From: Roseiarcus sp963842835
GTDB lineage: Bacteria > Pseudomonadota > Alphaproteobacteria > Rhizobiales > Beijerinckiaceae
Assembly (NCBI GenBank): GCA_963842835.1
Contig: CAWJIB010000007.1
Span: 434,001-498,000 of the forward strand
DNA: 64,000 nt
Direction of reading: 5' to 3'
Both the position numbers and the translations under genes were made by a program. Below are positions 52,481 through 61,424 of the stretch, one piece after another. Positions within the stretch are counted from its first letter, which is position 1. Each line of letters begins with the position of its first letter. The notes beneath the pieces are model-generated. The model was not told where the DNA came from. It searched no databases and saw nothing but the letters and a program-made list of their open reading frames with translations.

Positions 52481-53434
52481 ATGGCGGTCGACATCAAGGC
52501 GTTTTTGAAGGCGCAGAGCCGTTCGGCGAACGTCGTCGAGCGCGCGGTCGCCGACAATTGCCGGTTCGACGAACGTGCGAGCGCCGAGCGCTGGAACGCG
52601 TTCAAAAGCGAGCTTGCCAAGCGCGCCGTTGACCCGGCTGCGATCGACTGGGCGGACTGGGGAGAGGCGAACAAGCAGCAAATCCTCACCCGCGTCGAAG
52701 TGCCAACCGGATCCGTGCCGGATGCGTTCCTCGACATCAACGGCGCGGCATGGCTGCCCCGCGTGGTCGGCGGCCAGTGGGTCGTCAAACTCGAAGCGCT
52801 GACGAAAGTGCTTAATAAGAAGCATCTAACTCTGGCGCAACTGGAAGACCTGCTGAGGCGCGGTGACTCCGGCCGGGATGCGGACGCGCGCGCGGCGGTG
52901 GAGGAATTTTTCGACGGCTGGAATGGAATGCGCGACGCGCGGCCTGCCTTTTGCGCACGCAGAGACGAGGTCGAAGCCGAAATCACCGACGCCGATTGGC
53001 CGCACGCATTGCGCGACCGCCTCGGGCTCGGCCATTACGGCCTGCCGGGCGGTGTGGGCATCGATGTCGCGCTCATGGCCTACGACATGAACTATGTGAT
53101 CGCCAGCCAAAAGGCGGCTCGCATCCCCACCGCATGCGCGCTGCCGACCGCGTTGGACGGCGGCATGCATCAGTTCTTCTTTCCCGTTCCGCGCGAACAT
53201 CCCTTCGGCGCGACGGTGCATCTCGCGCCGGGCAAGTCCGATACACTGACCGCGGAATGGCTGCACTGCCGGATAGAATACGAGCGCAGGCATCTGGTGA
53301 AGCTCGGACGGATCGTGCGCCCCCACGGGGTCGACGATCCGGCGTTGGTCGAGGCGCGCGACCTGCACCTGCTTTCTTTACAGGTCGAGTGCAACCGTCC
53401 CGATTTCGGTGAGCCTCTGAAGGGGCGCGTATGA
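52481..53434 (+). CDS. Uncharacterised protein of a two-gene accessory cassette
   Basis: 317-aa protein I do not recognise. N terminus AVDIKAFLKAQSRSANVVERAVADNCRF; middle is helical and charged (LNKKHLTLAQLEDLLRRGD, AAVEEFFDGWNGMRDARP). C-terminal half contains aromatic and His-rich segments (GLGHYGLPGGVGIDVALMAYDMNYV, GGMHQFFFPVPREHPFG, EWLHCRIEYERRHLVKLGRI). No signal peptide or membrane helix. The stop overlaps the start of the repeat protein (ATGA, 53431-53434), so the two are coupled. ATG 52481 lacks a strong ribosome-binding site; longer in-frame starts exist back to 52301. Confidence 0.7.
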   Translation: MAVDIKAFLKAQSRSANVVERAVADNCRFDERASAERWNAFKSELAKRAVDPAAIDWADWGEANKQQILTRVEVPTGSVPDAFLDINGAAWLPRVVGGQWVVKLEALTKVLNKKHLTLAQLEDLLRRGDSGRDADARAAVEEFFDGWNGMRDARPAFCARRDEVEAEITDADWPHALRDRLGLGHYGLPGGVGIDVALMAYDMNYVIASQKAARIPTACALPTALDGGMHQFFFPVPREHPFGATVHLAPGKSDTLTAEWLHCRIEYERRHLVKLGRIVRPHGVDDPALVEARDLHLLSLQVECNRPDFGEPLKGRV

Positions 53435-56350
53435 TCGAGCGCTGGCTGCAAATGTTTCAGAGCGATCCGCGAGGCGCAGTCGAGGCGCTCATGAGCGGTC
53501 GCGCCGGCGTGGGCGCCGATCTGCGTCTCGACATTCCCGAACTGTTGCATCAACTGTTCGCCGACGGCGCGAACATGGCGGGTGAGCGCTCACGGCTCGA
53601 CGCGGCGCTGTACGACTGGCTCGTGGCGATGCGAAGCGACTACGCGCGGCAAGTCGGCCGGCTCGGCTTCGCCTCGTATAGCCGGCGGCTCTTCGACACG
53701 CTCGTCACGCTGCAACTGCTCGATCTGCCGCTCGCGCGCGAGCGCATCCGGGCCGATCTCGACGCCTGGATCCGTTGGCTCGCTCCTCTGCGCCTTGCGC
53801 CCGAGCGCGATCCGGCGCTCGAGTGCTGGCGTCTTCTGGCGGGCGGTCAGCGTGATCGGGAGTTGGTCGCCGCGTGGCTGCGCCTGGCGGCCGACCCGCG
53901 ACCCGAGTATCTCGACGTAGCGCTCTCCGGGTTGGAGCGCGTTCCGACCGAAGGCGAAATTGGGATCAACCGAGGCTCTGATGCTGCGCGCGCTGTTGAC
54001 CCACGCGGTGCGGAGGCCCGGCGCGTCGGGAGATGCGAAAGCATTCTTCGACCGGCGATTCGCCGCTTTGCGCGGTCTGCGGGGCGCGTTTCCGAGCAGC
54101 CCGCAGTCGTGGCGCGACGCGCTCGCGGACGCGTTCGACAGCTTCGAGGCGCGGGACAAGTCGCGCAAGGCGTCCGAACTCGTTTCGCTGCTCGCCGACG
54201 CGCAAAAGAAAGGGCCGCAGGGGGCACAGCGAAAGCGTAGGCGAATCACCATGCCGGTTCCGCTCCATCTAGTCACGTCGCTCCAAGCGGACATCGCGCG
54301 TTCCGGCGCCTCTTACGAAAATGTACGCCGGTTTTTCGAAATTCAGGACCAAAACCATCGCTACGCGGAGGAAACGGGCGACAGCTATTTCTTCACGCGC
54401 ACCCTGTCGCGCTTGGGCAACGCATTGCTGCGGTGTGGCGGCCTCGACACGAAAGTGATCGACCGCTTGGGAACCGCAATCGAACGCGCGCTGTTCTGGG
54501 AGCCGATGAATCCCTATAGCTGGATGCTGTGGGCCAAGTGGTTCGCGATCCAGGGGCGCGACGAGGCGCGCGAGTGGACTCTGCGGGAGACGGTCCGGCT
54601 GTTTCCCGACCATGAGCCTTCCCGCGTCGAACTCGCGCGGCTGTTGATGCGCCGCGGCGAAGCGCATTGGGACGAAGCCGAGCAGTGGCTGCGCGAGGCG
54701 GCCGACAGGAATCCCGACCGTGAGCCCTCCCGCGTCGAACTCGCGCGGCTGTTGATCCGCCGCGGCGAAGCGCATTGGGACGAAGCCGAGCAGTGGCTGC
54801 GCGAGGCGGCCGTCAGCAATCCCGGCCATGAGCACTCCCGCGTCGAACTCGCGCGGCTGTTGATCCGCCGCGGCGAAGCGCATTGGGACGAAGCCGAGCA
54901 GTGGCTGCGCGAGGCGGCCGTCAGCAATCCCGGCCATGAGCACTCCCGCGTCGAACTCGCGCGGCTGTTGATCCGCCGCGGCGAAGCGCATTGGGACGAA
55001 GCCGAGCAGTGGCTGCGCGAGGCGGCCGACAGGAATCCCGACCATGAGCCCTCCCGCGTCGAACTCGCGCGGCTGTTGATCTGCCGCGGCGAAGCGCATT
55101 GGGACGAAGCCGAGCAGTGGCTGCGCGAGGCGGCCGTCAGCAATCCCGGCCATGAGCACTCCCGCGTCGAACTCGCGCGGCTGTTGATCCGCCGCGGCGA
55201 AGCGCATTGGGACGAAGCCGAGCAGTGGCTGCGCGAGGCGGCCGTCAGCAATGCCGGCGATGAGCCCTCCCGCGTCGAACTCGCGCGACTGTTGATCCGC
55301 CGCGGCGAAGCGCATTGGGACGAAGCCGAGAATCTGCTGGACGTCGCACTCAAGAACGACCCCGAGAGCGGACCCGCTCACGTGGTGTTGGCTGCTTTGC
55401 TCGACCGCTTGCAGCGCCGGCCCGACGCTTTAAGCCTGCTCGACGATCTGTTGGCGCGCGATCCGACAAATTCCATCGCGCACGAAATGCGCGATCGCCT
55501 GACTGGCGGTCTGGAGATCGACATCTCAACGATCGACGCGGGCCTCGACGCGGGCGACTGGGGCGCCGATAGGACCGAGGCGGCTGCGTCCTTTGCGGCG
55601 CCGGCGGGTGACCGGCAAGCGGCGGTCACGGCGACCGAGCCGGAGCGAGGCGGCGCAGAGCCACCCGCCGCGCCGGAACAGGCCGCGGCTCCGCGCGCCT
55701 CGGAGGACGCTGCCGCGCGAAGCGCGGAATTCACGACGCCGCGGTCGGCCGCGCCCGAGGTTGAACCGGGTGGCGCCTGGGCGCCCGAGAGAGCGGACCG
55801 TGACGAGACCGCGGACGTTCAAGGGCCACAGGCGCGGATGACGCTCGCCGAGGAGATCGAGCGCCGCGGCCGTCTTTCCGCCGAGTTCCGCGGCGCCCTA
55901 ACTGCGGTCGAACGCGGCGACGTCCCGACAACCGCCCTCATCCGCCGACAGGCCCTGGGCGAGGACGCGCTGGCCGGTTTCTATCTGCAATGGCTGTTGC
56001 CGAACGACGCGTCCGAGCCGCCGCCGAACGCCTGGGCCTGGAACGCTTGCCGTCTCTGGCAGGACCGGGCGTCGGCCGACGAATGGCGCGGCCTGGAACG
56101 GCGCTCGGCCGAATTTGCGGCCGAGACGTCGTTCCTCGGCTGGCTCGCGCAGACGACCGACGCCGAGCGCGAGCGCGAGCGCTGGCTCGCGCGTTTCTCG
56201 GACGAAGGCGCCGCATCTTGGCCGCCGCGTCTCCACCTGATGCGCGCCCGCGTCGAAGCTCGAGGAGAGGCGAACGCGAGCAAGCGCAACGAGCTGGCGC
56301 TCGCGGTTCTTTCGAGCGCGGCTCTCGCACCGCCTGAGTTCGTCGCCTAG
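53431..56350 (+). pseudogene. Large TPR-like repeat protein, frame interrupted once
   Basis: Frame 1 from ATG 53431 reads as protein-like helical sequence to about 53,957 (LDVALSGLERVPTEGE), then turns Arg-rich; the protein-like reading continues one frame later from TTG 53960 (STEALMLRALLTHAVRRPG) to 56350. Skipping one base in the GAAATT run joins them into about 972 aa. Layout: helical N-terminal part, SYENVRRFFEIQDQNHRYAEETGDSYFF, seven 36-residue TPR-like repeats (about residues 393-633), a further repeat-like helix pair, an Ala/Pro/Glu-rich linker and a C-terminal helical domain (MTLAEEIERRGRLSAEFRGAL). Without signal peptide, so cytoplasmic. Function unknown; the repeats imply protein binding. 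A +1 programmed shift, an error or true decay are all possible. Confidence 0.65.
54608..55330 (+). repeat. Near-identical 108-bp in-frame tandem repeats (six full, one partial)
   Basis: Units start at 54608, 54716, 54824, 54932, 55040, 55148 and 55256 (last 75 bp). Each encodes 36 residues of the form xxEPSRVELARLLIRRGEAH followed by WDEAEQWLREAAxxNP. Units differ at only a few bases, mainly at the D/G-H-E-P/H junction, at AADR versus AAVS, and Met/Ile/Cys at one site. Such homogeneity means recent duplication or gene conversion. Confidence 0.95.
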
Positions 56351-56625
56351 AGATCGCGATTGCGGTGACAGTGTGCTAAATGCCAGTTCAATAGTTGACC
56401 CAACAAGCGTTTGTGCTCGCTCGAGCCGGGCCGGTCGATCGATAGCTACGAAAACGAAACGCTGCCCCGAATTCTTACCTTCGTCCACTCTGGCGCGCCG
56501 GAGACGAATCGAACGTGCGCCCAATGAAAACATATCAGCGCAAGCGGCAAGACTGAACGGCCGCTCACCACTCACAGCGGCCCCATGAGCGGATGCCAAG
56601 CGCTTTATCCCGTCCGCTCAGCGCC

Positions 56626-57222
56626 CTATTGCAGCGGCGCGTAGCTCAACGGCGCCGCGGCGACCCGATCGGGCGCGACCGCCGCGACCGCGACCGCCTC
56701 GGGCGTATTGGAGAGATAAGCGGCCAGATCGTCCGCGCTCCTGGCGGCGACGCTCTTCAGCGCCGCCTCGCCGGCCAGCGCCCAAGGGTCGTCGCCCGAT
56801 CCCTTGACCACGATCACGTCGTTGAGCCTTTGCGCGCGCTGCTTGTCGGAGGTGAAGACGTCCCAGACATATTCGATCGACGCGCCGTCCGCGGTCAGAG
56901 AGGCCGAAAGATAGCCGCGCACGAGATAGCGCGCGCTCGCGGGGTCGACGACGACGATGTCCCGCACTCGCGCCTCGCGCTCGAGAGTTTGCGAAAAGCT
57001 CGCGGAAATCGGGCCGGGCGCGCCCTCGATGGAAACGATCGCGACGCTCGCCTGGGCAAGGTTCACGCCCTCGCGCCGGGCGATCTGACGATGGGCCTCT
57101 GCGCTCGGGGCGAGATCGGCGGCGACCTCGACGCATCCGCACAGAGCCAGCGGCGCCGCAAGGACGCAAAGCCGCGCGAAGGCCGCGCGCGCATTCCAAA
57201 CCTTCCCCGCCGTCGAACGCAT
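56626..57222 (-). CDS. Putative lipoprotein
   Basis: 198-aa exported protein with a lipobox: hydrophobic core CVLAAPLALCGC, the lipidated Cys in LCGC. The mature part has SVAIVSIEGAPGPISASFSQTLEREARVRDIVVVDPASARYLVRGYLSASLT and YVWDVFTSDKQRAQRLNDVIVV, an alternating strand/helix pattern reminiscent of envelope proteins that extract or compare surface components. The C terminus is Ala/Val-rich. No named family recognised. ATG 57222 is chosen; the preceding codon is a TTG. It is 62 bases downstream of the M24 gene. Confidence 0.78.
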   Translation of the reverse strand: MRSTAGKVWNARAAFARLCVLAAPLALCGCVEVAADLAPSAEAHRQIARREGVNLAQASVAIVSIEGAPGPISASFSQTLEREARVRDIVVVDPASARYLVRGYLSASLTADGASIEYVWDVFTSDKQRAQRLNDVIVVKGSGDDPWALAGEAALKSVAARSADDLAAYLSNTPEAVAVAAVAPDRVAAAPLSYAPLQ

Positions 57223-57284
57223 CAAGCCAGAACACTCCTCCGCCGCGCGCCGAGGCGGCGACCAACATTAACATTCTGCTAACC

Positions 57285-58433
57285 CTATTTGTGCACGAGG
57301 TCCAGATTGTGGGCGTTCAATGGCTCGGCATGGTGAACGCCGACGAGATAGGTGCGCCCGAGGCACAGCGCCGTTTGGCTGTCGCTGTCCATCAGGATCA
57401 TATGCAGGAAATAGACCTGATCGCGCGCGATGAGAAAATCGTTGCGCTCGTAAAACATCGGCGGGTCCATCCAGGAGGGCGTGAATTTCGCGCCGAGCGC
57501 ATAGCCGCAGGCGTTGAGGCGGTGGCGCGACAGGCGGTGCGCGTCGAGAACGCGCGCATGGGCGGCGAAGACGTCGCCTGCGGTTCGGCCCGGCCTGAGC
57601 TCGGCCTCGCAGGCCAGCAGCGCTTCGAGCGCGGCGGCGTGGTAAGGCGCATGCAGCGGCTTGGGCCGGCCGACGACATGGGTGCGCATGATCGCGGCGT
57701 GATAGTGGCGGCTGACGCCGGCGAATTCGAGCGTGATCTGATCGTCGGGGGAGAGCTTGCGCCGGCCGCTCTTGTAGCGGCAGAGCAGCGCGTCGGCGCC
57801 CGAACCGATGATGAATTCGTTGCCGGGATAGTCGCCGCCGGCGGCGAAGATCGCGCTGTGCATCGCCGCCAGAATGGCGCCTTCGTCGGCGCCTGGCCGG
57901 GTCTCGGCGATCGCCGCCCGGTCGGCAAGGTCGGAAAGGCGCGCCGCCTCGCGGACATAGACGATCTCCTCGGCCGATTTCGTCGTCCGCAGATGCGGCG
58001 CGAGCGACGAGGCGTCGACCAGCGTCGCGTAGCCTTCGAGCGCCGCCTCGAGCCGGCGGCCGTTGAAATGGGTGAGGCCATAGCTGTCGAATTCGACGCC
58101 GAAGCGCCCGCGCGCGCCCAGATCCTCCAACATCGCGCGCAGATCGCGCGTGGGATCGGCGCCCTCGCCGTCCTTCCAGATCCGGATGTCCTCGATGTTC
58201 GAAGTGCGCTCGGCCTGACGCAGGTCGGCCGAGCGCGTCAGCAACGCGACCCGCCCGTCGGCGCCGACATAGAGGCACTGAAAAAAGCAGAAGCCGAACG
58301 TATCGTAGCCGGTGAGCCAGTAGTGGCTCTCCTGCGCGAACAACAGCATGCCGTCGAGCTTGCGCGCCGCCATCGCGCCGAGGAGCCGCTGCTTGCGGGC
58401 GGACATCTCGGATGCGGAAAAATGCACGGGCAT
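57285..58433 (-). CDS. M24-fold (creatinase/ectoine hydrolase-like) hydrolase, metal ligands replaced
   Basis: 382-aa pita-bread-fold protein. N-terminal creatinase domain (GAMAARKLDGMLLFAQESHYWLTGYDTFGFCFFQCL) and catalytic domain (TTKSAEEIVYVREAARLSDLADRAAI). Where metal aminopeptidases have DxG...SDxTR, this reads LEFAGVSRHYHAAIMRTHVVG, so the aspartate ligands are missing; similarly VYFLHMILMDSDSQTA lies near the end. This matches the DoeA/creatinase subgroup, which hydrolyses amidine or ring bonds without metal. The substrate may be ectoine-like or a dipeptide, unknown. Start 58433 yields the family N terminus (MPVHFSASEM). Confidence 0.85.
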   Translation of the reverse strand: MPVHFSASEMSARKQRLLGAMAARKLDGMLLFAQESHYWLTGYDTFGFCFFQCLYVGADGRVALLTRSADLRQAERTSNIEDIRIWKDGEGADPTRDLRAMLEDLGARGRFGVEFDSYGLTHFNGRRLEAALEGYATLVDASSLAPHLRTTKSAEEIVYVREAARLSDLADRAAIAETRPGADEGAILAAMHSAIFAAGGDYPGNEFIIGSGADALLCRYKSGRRKLSPDDQITLEFAGVSRHYHAAIMRTHVVGRPKPLHAPYHAAALEALLACEAELRPGRTAGDVFAAHARVLDAHRLSRHRLNACGYALGAKFTPSWMDPPMFYERNDFLIARDQVYFLHMILMDSDSQTALCLGRTYLVGVHHAEPLNAHNLDLVHK

Positions 58434-58522
58434 CGACGGCTCCTTCGCTCTCATGCGCAAGCGAAAGGCGCCGCCGCGCTCGCGTCAAGGCCCAGGGGAG
58501 CCGAAGCGACGGTTTTACCGGG

Positions 58523-58960
58523 TCATCGATAAACCAGCACGGGAATCGTGCTGTGGGTCAGCACTTTCGCGGTCTCGCTGCCGACGAGCAGCGCGGAGAC
58601 GCCGCGACGGCCGTGCGAGGCCATCACGATGAGGTCGCATTGGTTGGCGAGCGCGCAGTCGATGATCGCGCGATAGGGCTGATCGTGGACTTCGCGCAGC
58701 GTTTCCACCGGCACGTTCGCCGCCTCGCCCGCCATTTTCACCTGCTCGAGCGCCTTGTCGGCGACCCGCGCGGCATGGGCGTCGTGCTCTTCGGCGGTCT
58801 CGGCCACCAGCACGGCGTCCACCGAGGCGATCTGGTAGGGCTCCATCAGGGTGATCGCCGTCACGCGCGCCCCCACAGCCTTGGCCAATTGCACGCCGTA
58901 GATGACGGCCTTGAGCGAAAGTTCGGAACCGTCGGTGGGAATGAGAATGTGCTTGAACAT
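58523..58960 (-). CDS. Universal stress protein (UspA family)
   Basis: 145-aa UspA domain. Start MFKHILIPTDGSELSLKAVIYGVQLAKAVGARVTAITLM; end DLIVMASHGRRGVSALLVGSETAKVLTHSTIPVLVYR with the HGRRGxSALLxGS nucleotide-binding signature. Different in sequence from the Usp at 3324. It stands alone between the M24 gene and the dienelactone hydrolase. Confidence 0.93.
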   Translation of the reverse strand: MFKHILIPTDGSELSLKAVIYGVQLAKAVGARVTAITLMEPYQIASVDAVLVAETAEEHDAHAARVADKALEQVKMAGEAANVPVETLREVHDQPYRAIIDCALANQCDLIVMASHGRRGVSALLVGSETAKVLTHSTIPVLVYR

Positions 58961-59124
58961 GGCGCCGCCGCCTTTGCTGTCCCGGTTGAAATTCGTTTAG
59001 CCGGGATGGCGCGCCGGGCCATGATTTGCGTCAATTCCGGGGGTTGCAAGCGCTCGCCGGGCTCGATTGCGCGAATGGGGACTAACGGCGATTTGAGTTG
59101 CCGCCGCCCCGTCGGCGCGGAACA

Positions 59125-60033
59125 ATGTCTCGGAACGATCGCAACTCGAGGGAGCCGCCGCCATTGCTCGATTCGGACCCTTTCGCCTCCCTGCGTTCCG
59201 CAAGCGGACCGTTCACGCGTCGCGCCTTGGTCAAGGCGAGCCTCAGCCTCGGCTTCTGCGCCGCGGTGGCCCCGGTCTGGGCGCAGACGATCACGACCTC
59301 CGCCGAGGGCCTGACCGCGGGCGAGGTGAAGATTCCCGCGGGAGACGCCGAAATTCCCGCCTATCGCGCGATGCCCGCCGCCGGCGGGCCATTCCCGACG
59401 GTCGTCGTGGTCCATGAGATCTTCGGCGTGCACGAGCACATCAAGGACGTTTGCCGCCGCTGGGCCAGGCTCGGCTATTACGCGATCGCTCCCGAACTCT
59501 TCGCGCGCCAGGGCGACGCCGCCAAGGAGGCGGACATCCCCAAACTCATGGCGACCATCGTCGCCAAGAAATCGGACGCTGAGGCGGCGAGCGATCTCGA
59601 CGCGACGCTTCGCTTCGCCAAGGCGAGCGGCTCGGCCGACCTCGCGCGCGCTGCGGTCGTCGGCTTCTGCTGGGGCGGACGCCAGGTCTGGCTCTACGCC
59701 GCGCACAATCCGAGCTTGAAAGCCGCGGTCGCATGGTACGGGCCTCTTGCTTATCCCGTTAGCGACCTGAGACCCAAGAATCCGCCGGACATCGTCGACG
59801 ATCTGAAAGTTCCCGCGCTCGGGCTTTACGGCGGCGTGGACAAGAGCATCCCGCTCGACCAGATCGAGGCGATGCGAAGCAAGCTCGCGGCCGCGGGCGG
59901 CGCGTCGAAGATCATCGTCTACGCCGACGCCGGCCACGCCTTTCACGCCGACTATCGCCCGAGTTACGTCAAGGCCGACGCAGAGGCCTCATGGCAAGAG
60001 GCGACCGCGTGGCTCAAAGCGCACGGGGTCTAG
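59125..60033 (+). CDS. Dienelactone hydrolase family protein, Tat-type exported
   Basis: 302-aa alpha/beta hydrolase. The N terminus carries FTRRALVKASLSLGFCAAVAPVWAQT, an RR signal (FTRRALVKASL) suggesting Tat export. The catalytic domain has VVVVHEIFGVHEHIKDVCRRWARLGYYAIAPELFARQGD, Cys nucleophile in AAVVGFCWGGRQVWLYA, Asp in LGLYGGVDKSIPLDQI and His in YADAGHAFHADYRP: the Cys-Asp-His triad of carboxymethylenebutenolidase relatives. Periplasmic DLH enzymes are often of unknown substrate. ATG 59125 is used; a TTG at 59098 adds nine residues. Confidence 0.9.
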   Translation: MSRNDRNSREPPPLLDSDPFASLRSASGPFTRRALVKASLSLGFCAAVAPVWAQTITTSAEGLTAGEVKIPAGDAEIPAYRAMPAAGGPFPTVVVVHEIFGVHEHIKDVCRRWARLGYYAIAPELFARQGDAAKEADIPKLMATIVAKKSDAEAASDLDATLRFAKASGSADLARAAVVGFCWGGRQVWLYAAHNPSLKAAVAWYGPLAYPVSDLRPKNPPDIVDDLKVPALGLYGGVDKSIPLDQIEAMRSKLAAAGGASKIIVYADAGHAFHADYRPSYVKADAEASWQEATAWLKAHGV

Positions 60034-60048
60034 CGCGCGCGCGCCGGT

Positions 60049-60618
60049 TCACGCCCGCTCGATCGCCTTGGCCGCCGCATCGAGCGCGTCGGCGATCGCC
60101 TGGATCTGAGTGGGCGTGGCGTCGCGGCGTCTGACGCGCAGGCGCACCGCCATGCGCAGATTCTCCATCGCGCGCAGCAACGGGGCGATATCGCCGCGGC
60201 GCTCGTCGTCGGCGCGCTCGAAGCGGGCGAAAATCGCGTCGACCTGGGCGTGGTTGGCGGCGAGAAACGCCTCGCCCTCGGCGGTCAGCGTATAGAGCTT
60301 GCGCCCGCCCTGATCCTGGGCGCCGGTGGCGTAGCCGATGTCCTCGATCAGGGTCAGCGTGGGATAAACGACGCCGGGGCTCGGGCTGTAGCCGCCCCCG
60401 ACCCGTTCTTCGAGCGCCTTGATAATCTCGTAGCCATGGCGCGGCTTGTCGGCCAGCAAGGCCAGGATGACGAGCCGGAGATCGCCGCTGTCGAACATGC
60501 GCCCCTCGCGCGGCTCAAACCCGCCGCCGCGCCAGTGCCGGCCGAACCTGTGCCCCCGGCCGAAACCGTCGTGCGCGCACCGCTCGCGATCGAACTCCTT
60601 GAAATGGCGGAAAAACAT
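60049..60618 (-). CDS. PadR-family transcriptional repressor
   Basis: 189-aa regulator. A His/Arg/Phe-rich N-terminal stretch (MFFRHFKEFDRERCAHD, GRGHRFGRHWRGGGF) precedes the winged helix: GDLRLVILALLADKPRHGYEIIKALEERVGGGYSPSPGVVYPTLTLIEDIGY, then the C-terminal dimerisation helices. AGGAG precedes the ATG. A perfect 10-6-10 dyad lies 30 bases upstream, its own operator. The His-rich lead resembles PadR proteins of metal or haem response, which is only a suggestion. Confidence 0.9.
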   Translation of the reverse strand: MFFRHFKEFDRERCAHDGFGRGHRFGRHWRGGGFEPREGRMFDSGDLRLVILALLADKPRHGYEIIKALEERVGGGYSPSPGVVYPTLTLIEDIGYATGAQDQGGRKLYTLTAEGEAFLAANHAQVDAIFARFERADDERRGDIAPLLRAMENLRMAVRLRVRRRDATPTQIQAIADALDAAAKAIERA

Positions 60619-60648
60619 CGTCTTCTCCTGTGTCGTGAGATATGTCAC

Positions 60649-60674
60649 GATATATCTTACAACCAAGATATATC
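60649..60674. promoter_or_regulatory. PadR operator and promoter
   Basis: Half sites GATATATCTT and AAGATATATC separated by ACAACC: a perfect dyad. An extra degenerate half (GAGATATGTC) precedes it at 60637. AT-rich in a GC-rich background, 31 bases before the PadR start codon, and within reach of the upstream PaiB-like gene end. Typical ATAT-rich PadR site; repression of its own gene inferred. Confidence 0.8.
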
Positions 60675-60785
60675 TTAACGCGTCGAAGTCAAGCCTAAAC
60701 GGAAGAACCGGCGAACGAGATCGTTCGGCCGAACGCATGCGGCGCGCGCAGGCCGATATTCGTGCGCGGCGCGCCCTCGGTCGCT

Positions 60786-61424
60786 CTATTTCGCGTTCGC
60801 CTGCCGGACGATCTCGGCCATCGCCGGCGCTGATGCGTCGCCGTCGGCCTCGAGCCCGGCGATGACGCCGGCGCGGTCGGCGACGGGGCGGTTCTGGCTC
60901 GCCTTCCATTTGCCGCGGATGTCCGCGATCTCGATCTCGACACCGACGATCTGCCGGACCATCGCGGTGACGAAATCCTCGGGCGCGTCGCTCACCGCCC
61001 ACGGCGCGGGACGGGCGGATTCCTGGGACTGCGTCAGCGCCGCGATCTGCCGGCGAAGCCACGCTTCGTCCTCGATCACGCGCGGGACGCCGCGCGCCTG
61101 GACCATCACATAGTTCCAGGTCGGCACGACTTTGCCGGTCTCGCGCTTGGTGGCGTACCAGGAGGGCGTGACGTAGTGGTCGGCGCCCTGAAAGACGACC
61201 AGCGCCTCTCCGCCCCCCTGCAAATCGCGCCATTGCCCGTTGGCGCGCGCCATGTGGGCGCGGAGCGTGCCGAACTTGCCGGCGCCCGCGTCGATGAGGA
61301 ACGGAATCGCATTGGCGAGGAGGCCCTGCGCCCCATGGCTGACGAGAAGGCCGAGGGGGCGCCGGCGGATCAACTCATACTGGGCGGCAAGATCGTCCTG
61401 GCGGTGAAGCGGGGGTTCGTACAT
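60786..61424 (-). CDS. FMN-binding PaiB-like negative regulator
   Basis: 212-aa split-barrel FMN-binding protein. MYEPPLHRQDDLAAQYELIRRRPLGLLVSHG, LANAIPFLIDAG, GTLRAHMARANGQW, GADHYVTPSWYATKRETGKVVPTWNYVMVQARG and VGVEIEIADIRGKWKASQNRP are all typical of the PaiB family (FMN-binding negative transcriptional regulator/protease synthase and sporulation PaiB). It precedes the PadR operator on the same strand by about 110 bases. Its molecular role is uncertain: some family members act as flavin-dependent enzymes. Confidence 0.9.
   Translation of the reverse strand: MYEPPLHRQDDLAAQYELIRRRPLGLLVSHGAQGLLANAIPFLIDAGAGKFGTLRAHMARANGQWRDLQGGGEALVVFQGADHYVTPSWYATKRETGKVVPTWNYVMVQARGVPRVIEDEAWLRRQIAALTQSQESARPAPWAVSDAPEDFVTAMVRQIVGVEIEIADIRGKWKASQNRPVADRAGVIAGLEADGDASAPAMAEIVRQANAK

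Noticed and set aside
54608..55330. CRISPR array
   Set aside because: The repeats are contiguous 108-bp coding units without unique spacers and stay in frame.
53960..56350. Separate gene starting at TTG 53960
   Set aside because: It would overlap 280 bases of the upstream frame, whose tail is Arg-rich noise after 53,957; a frame break in one gene explains both better.
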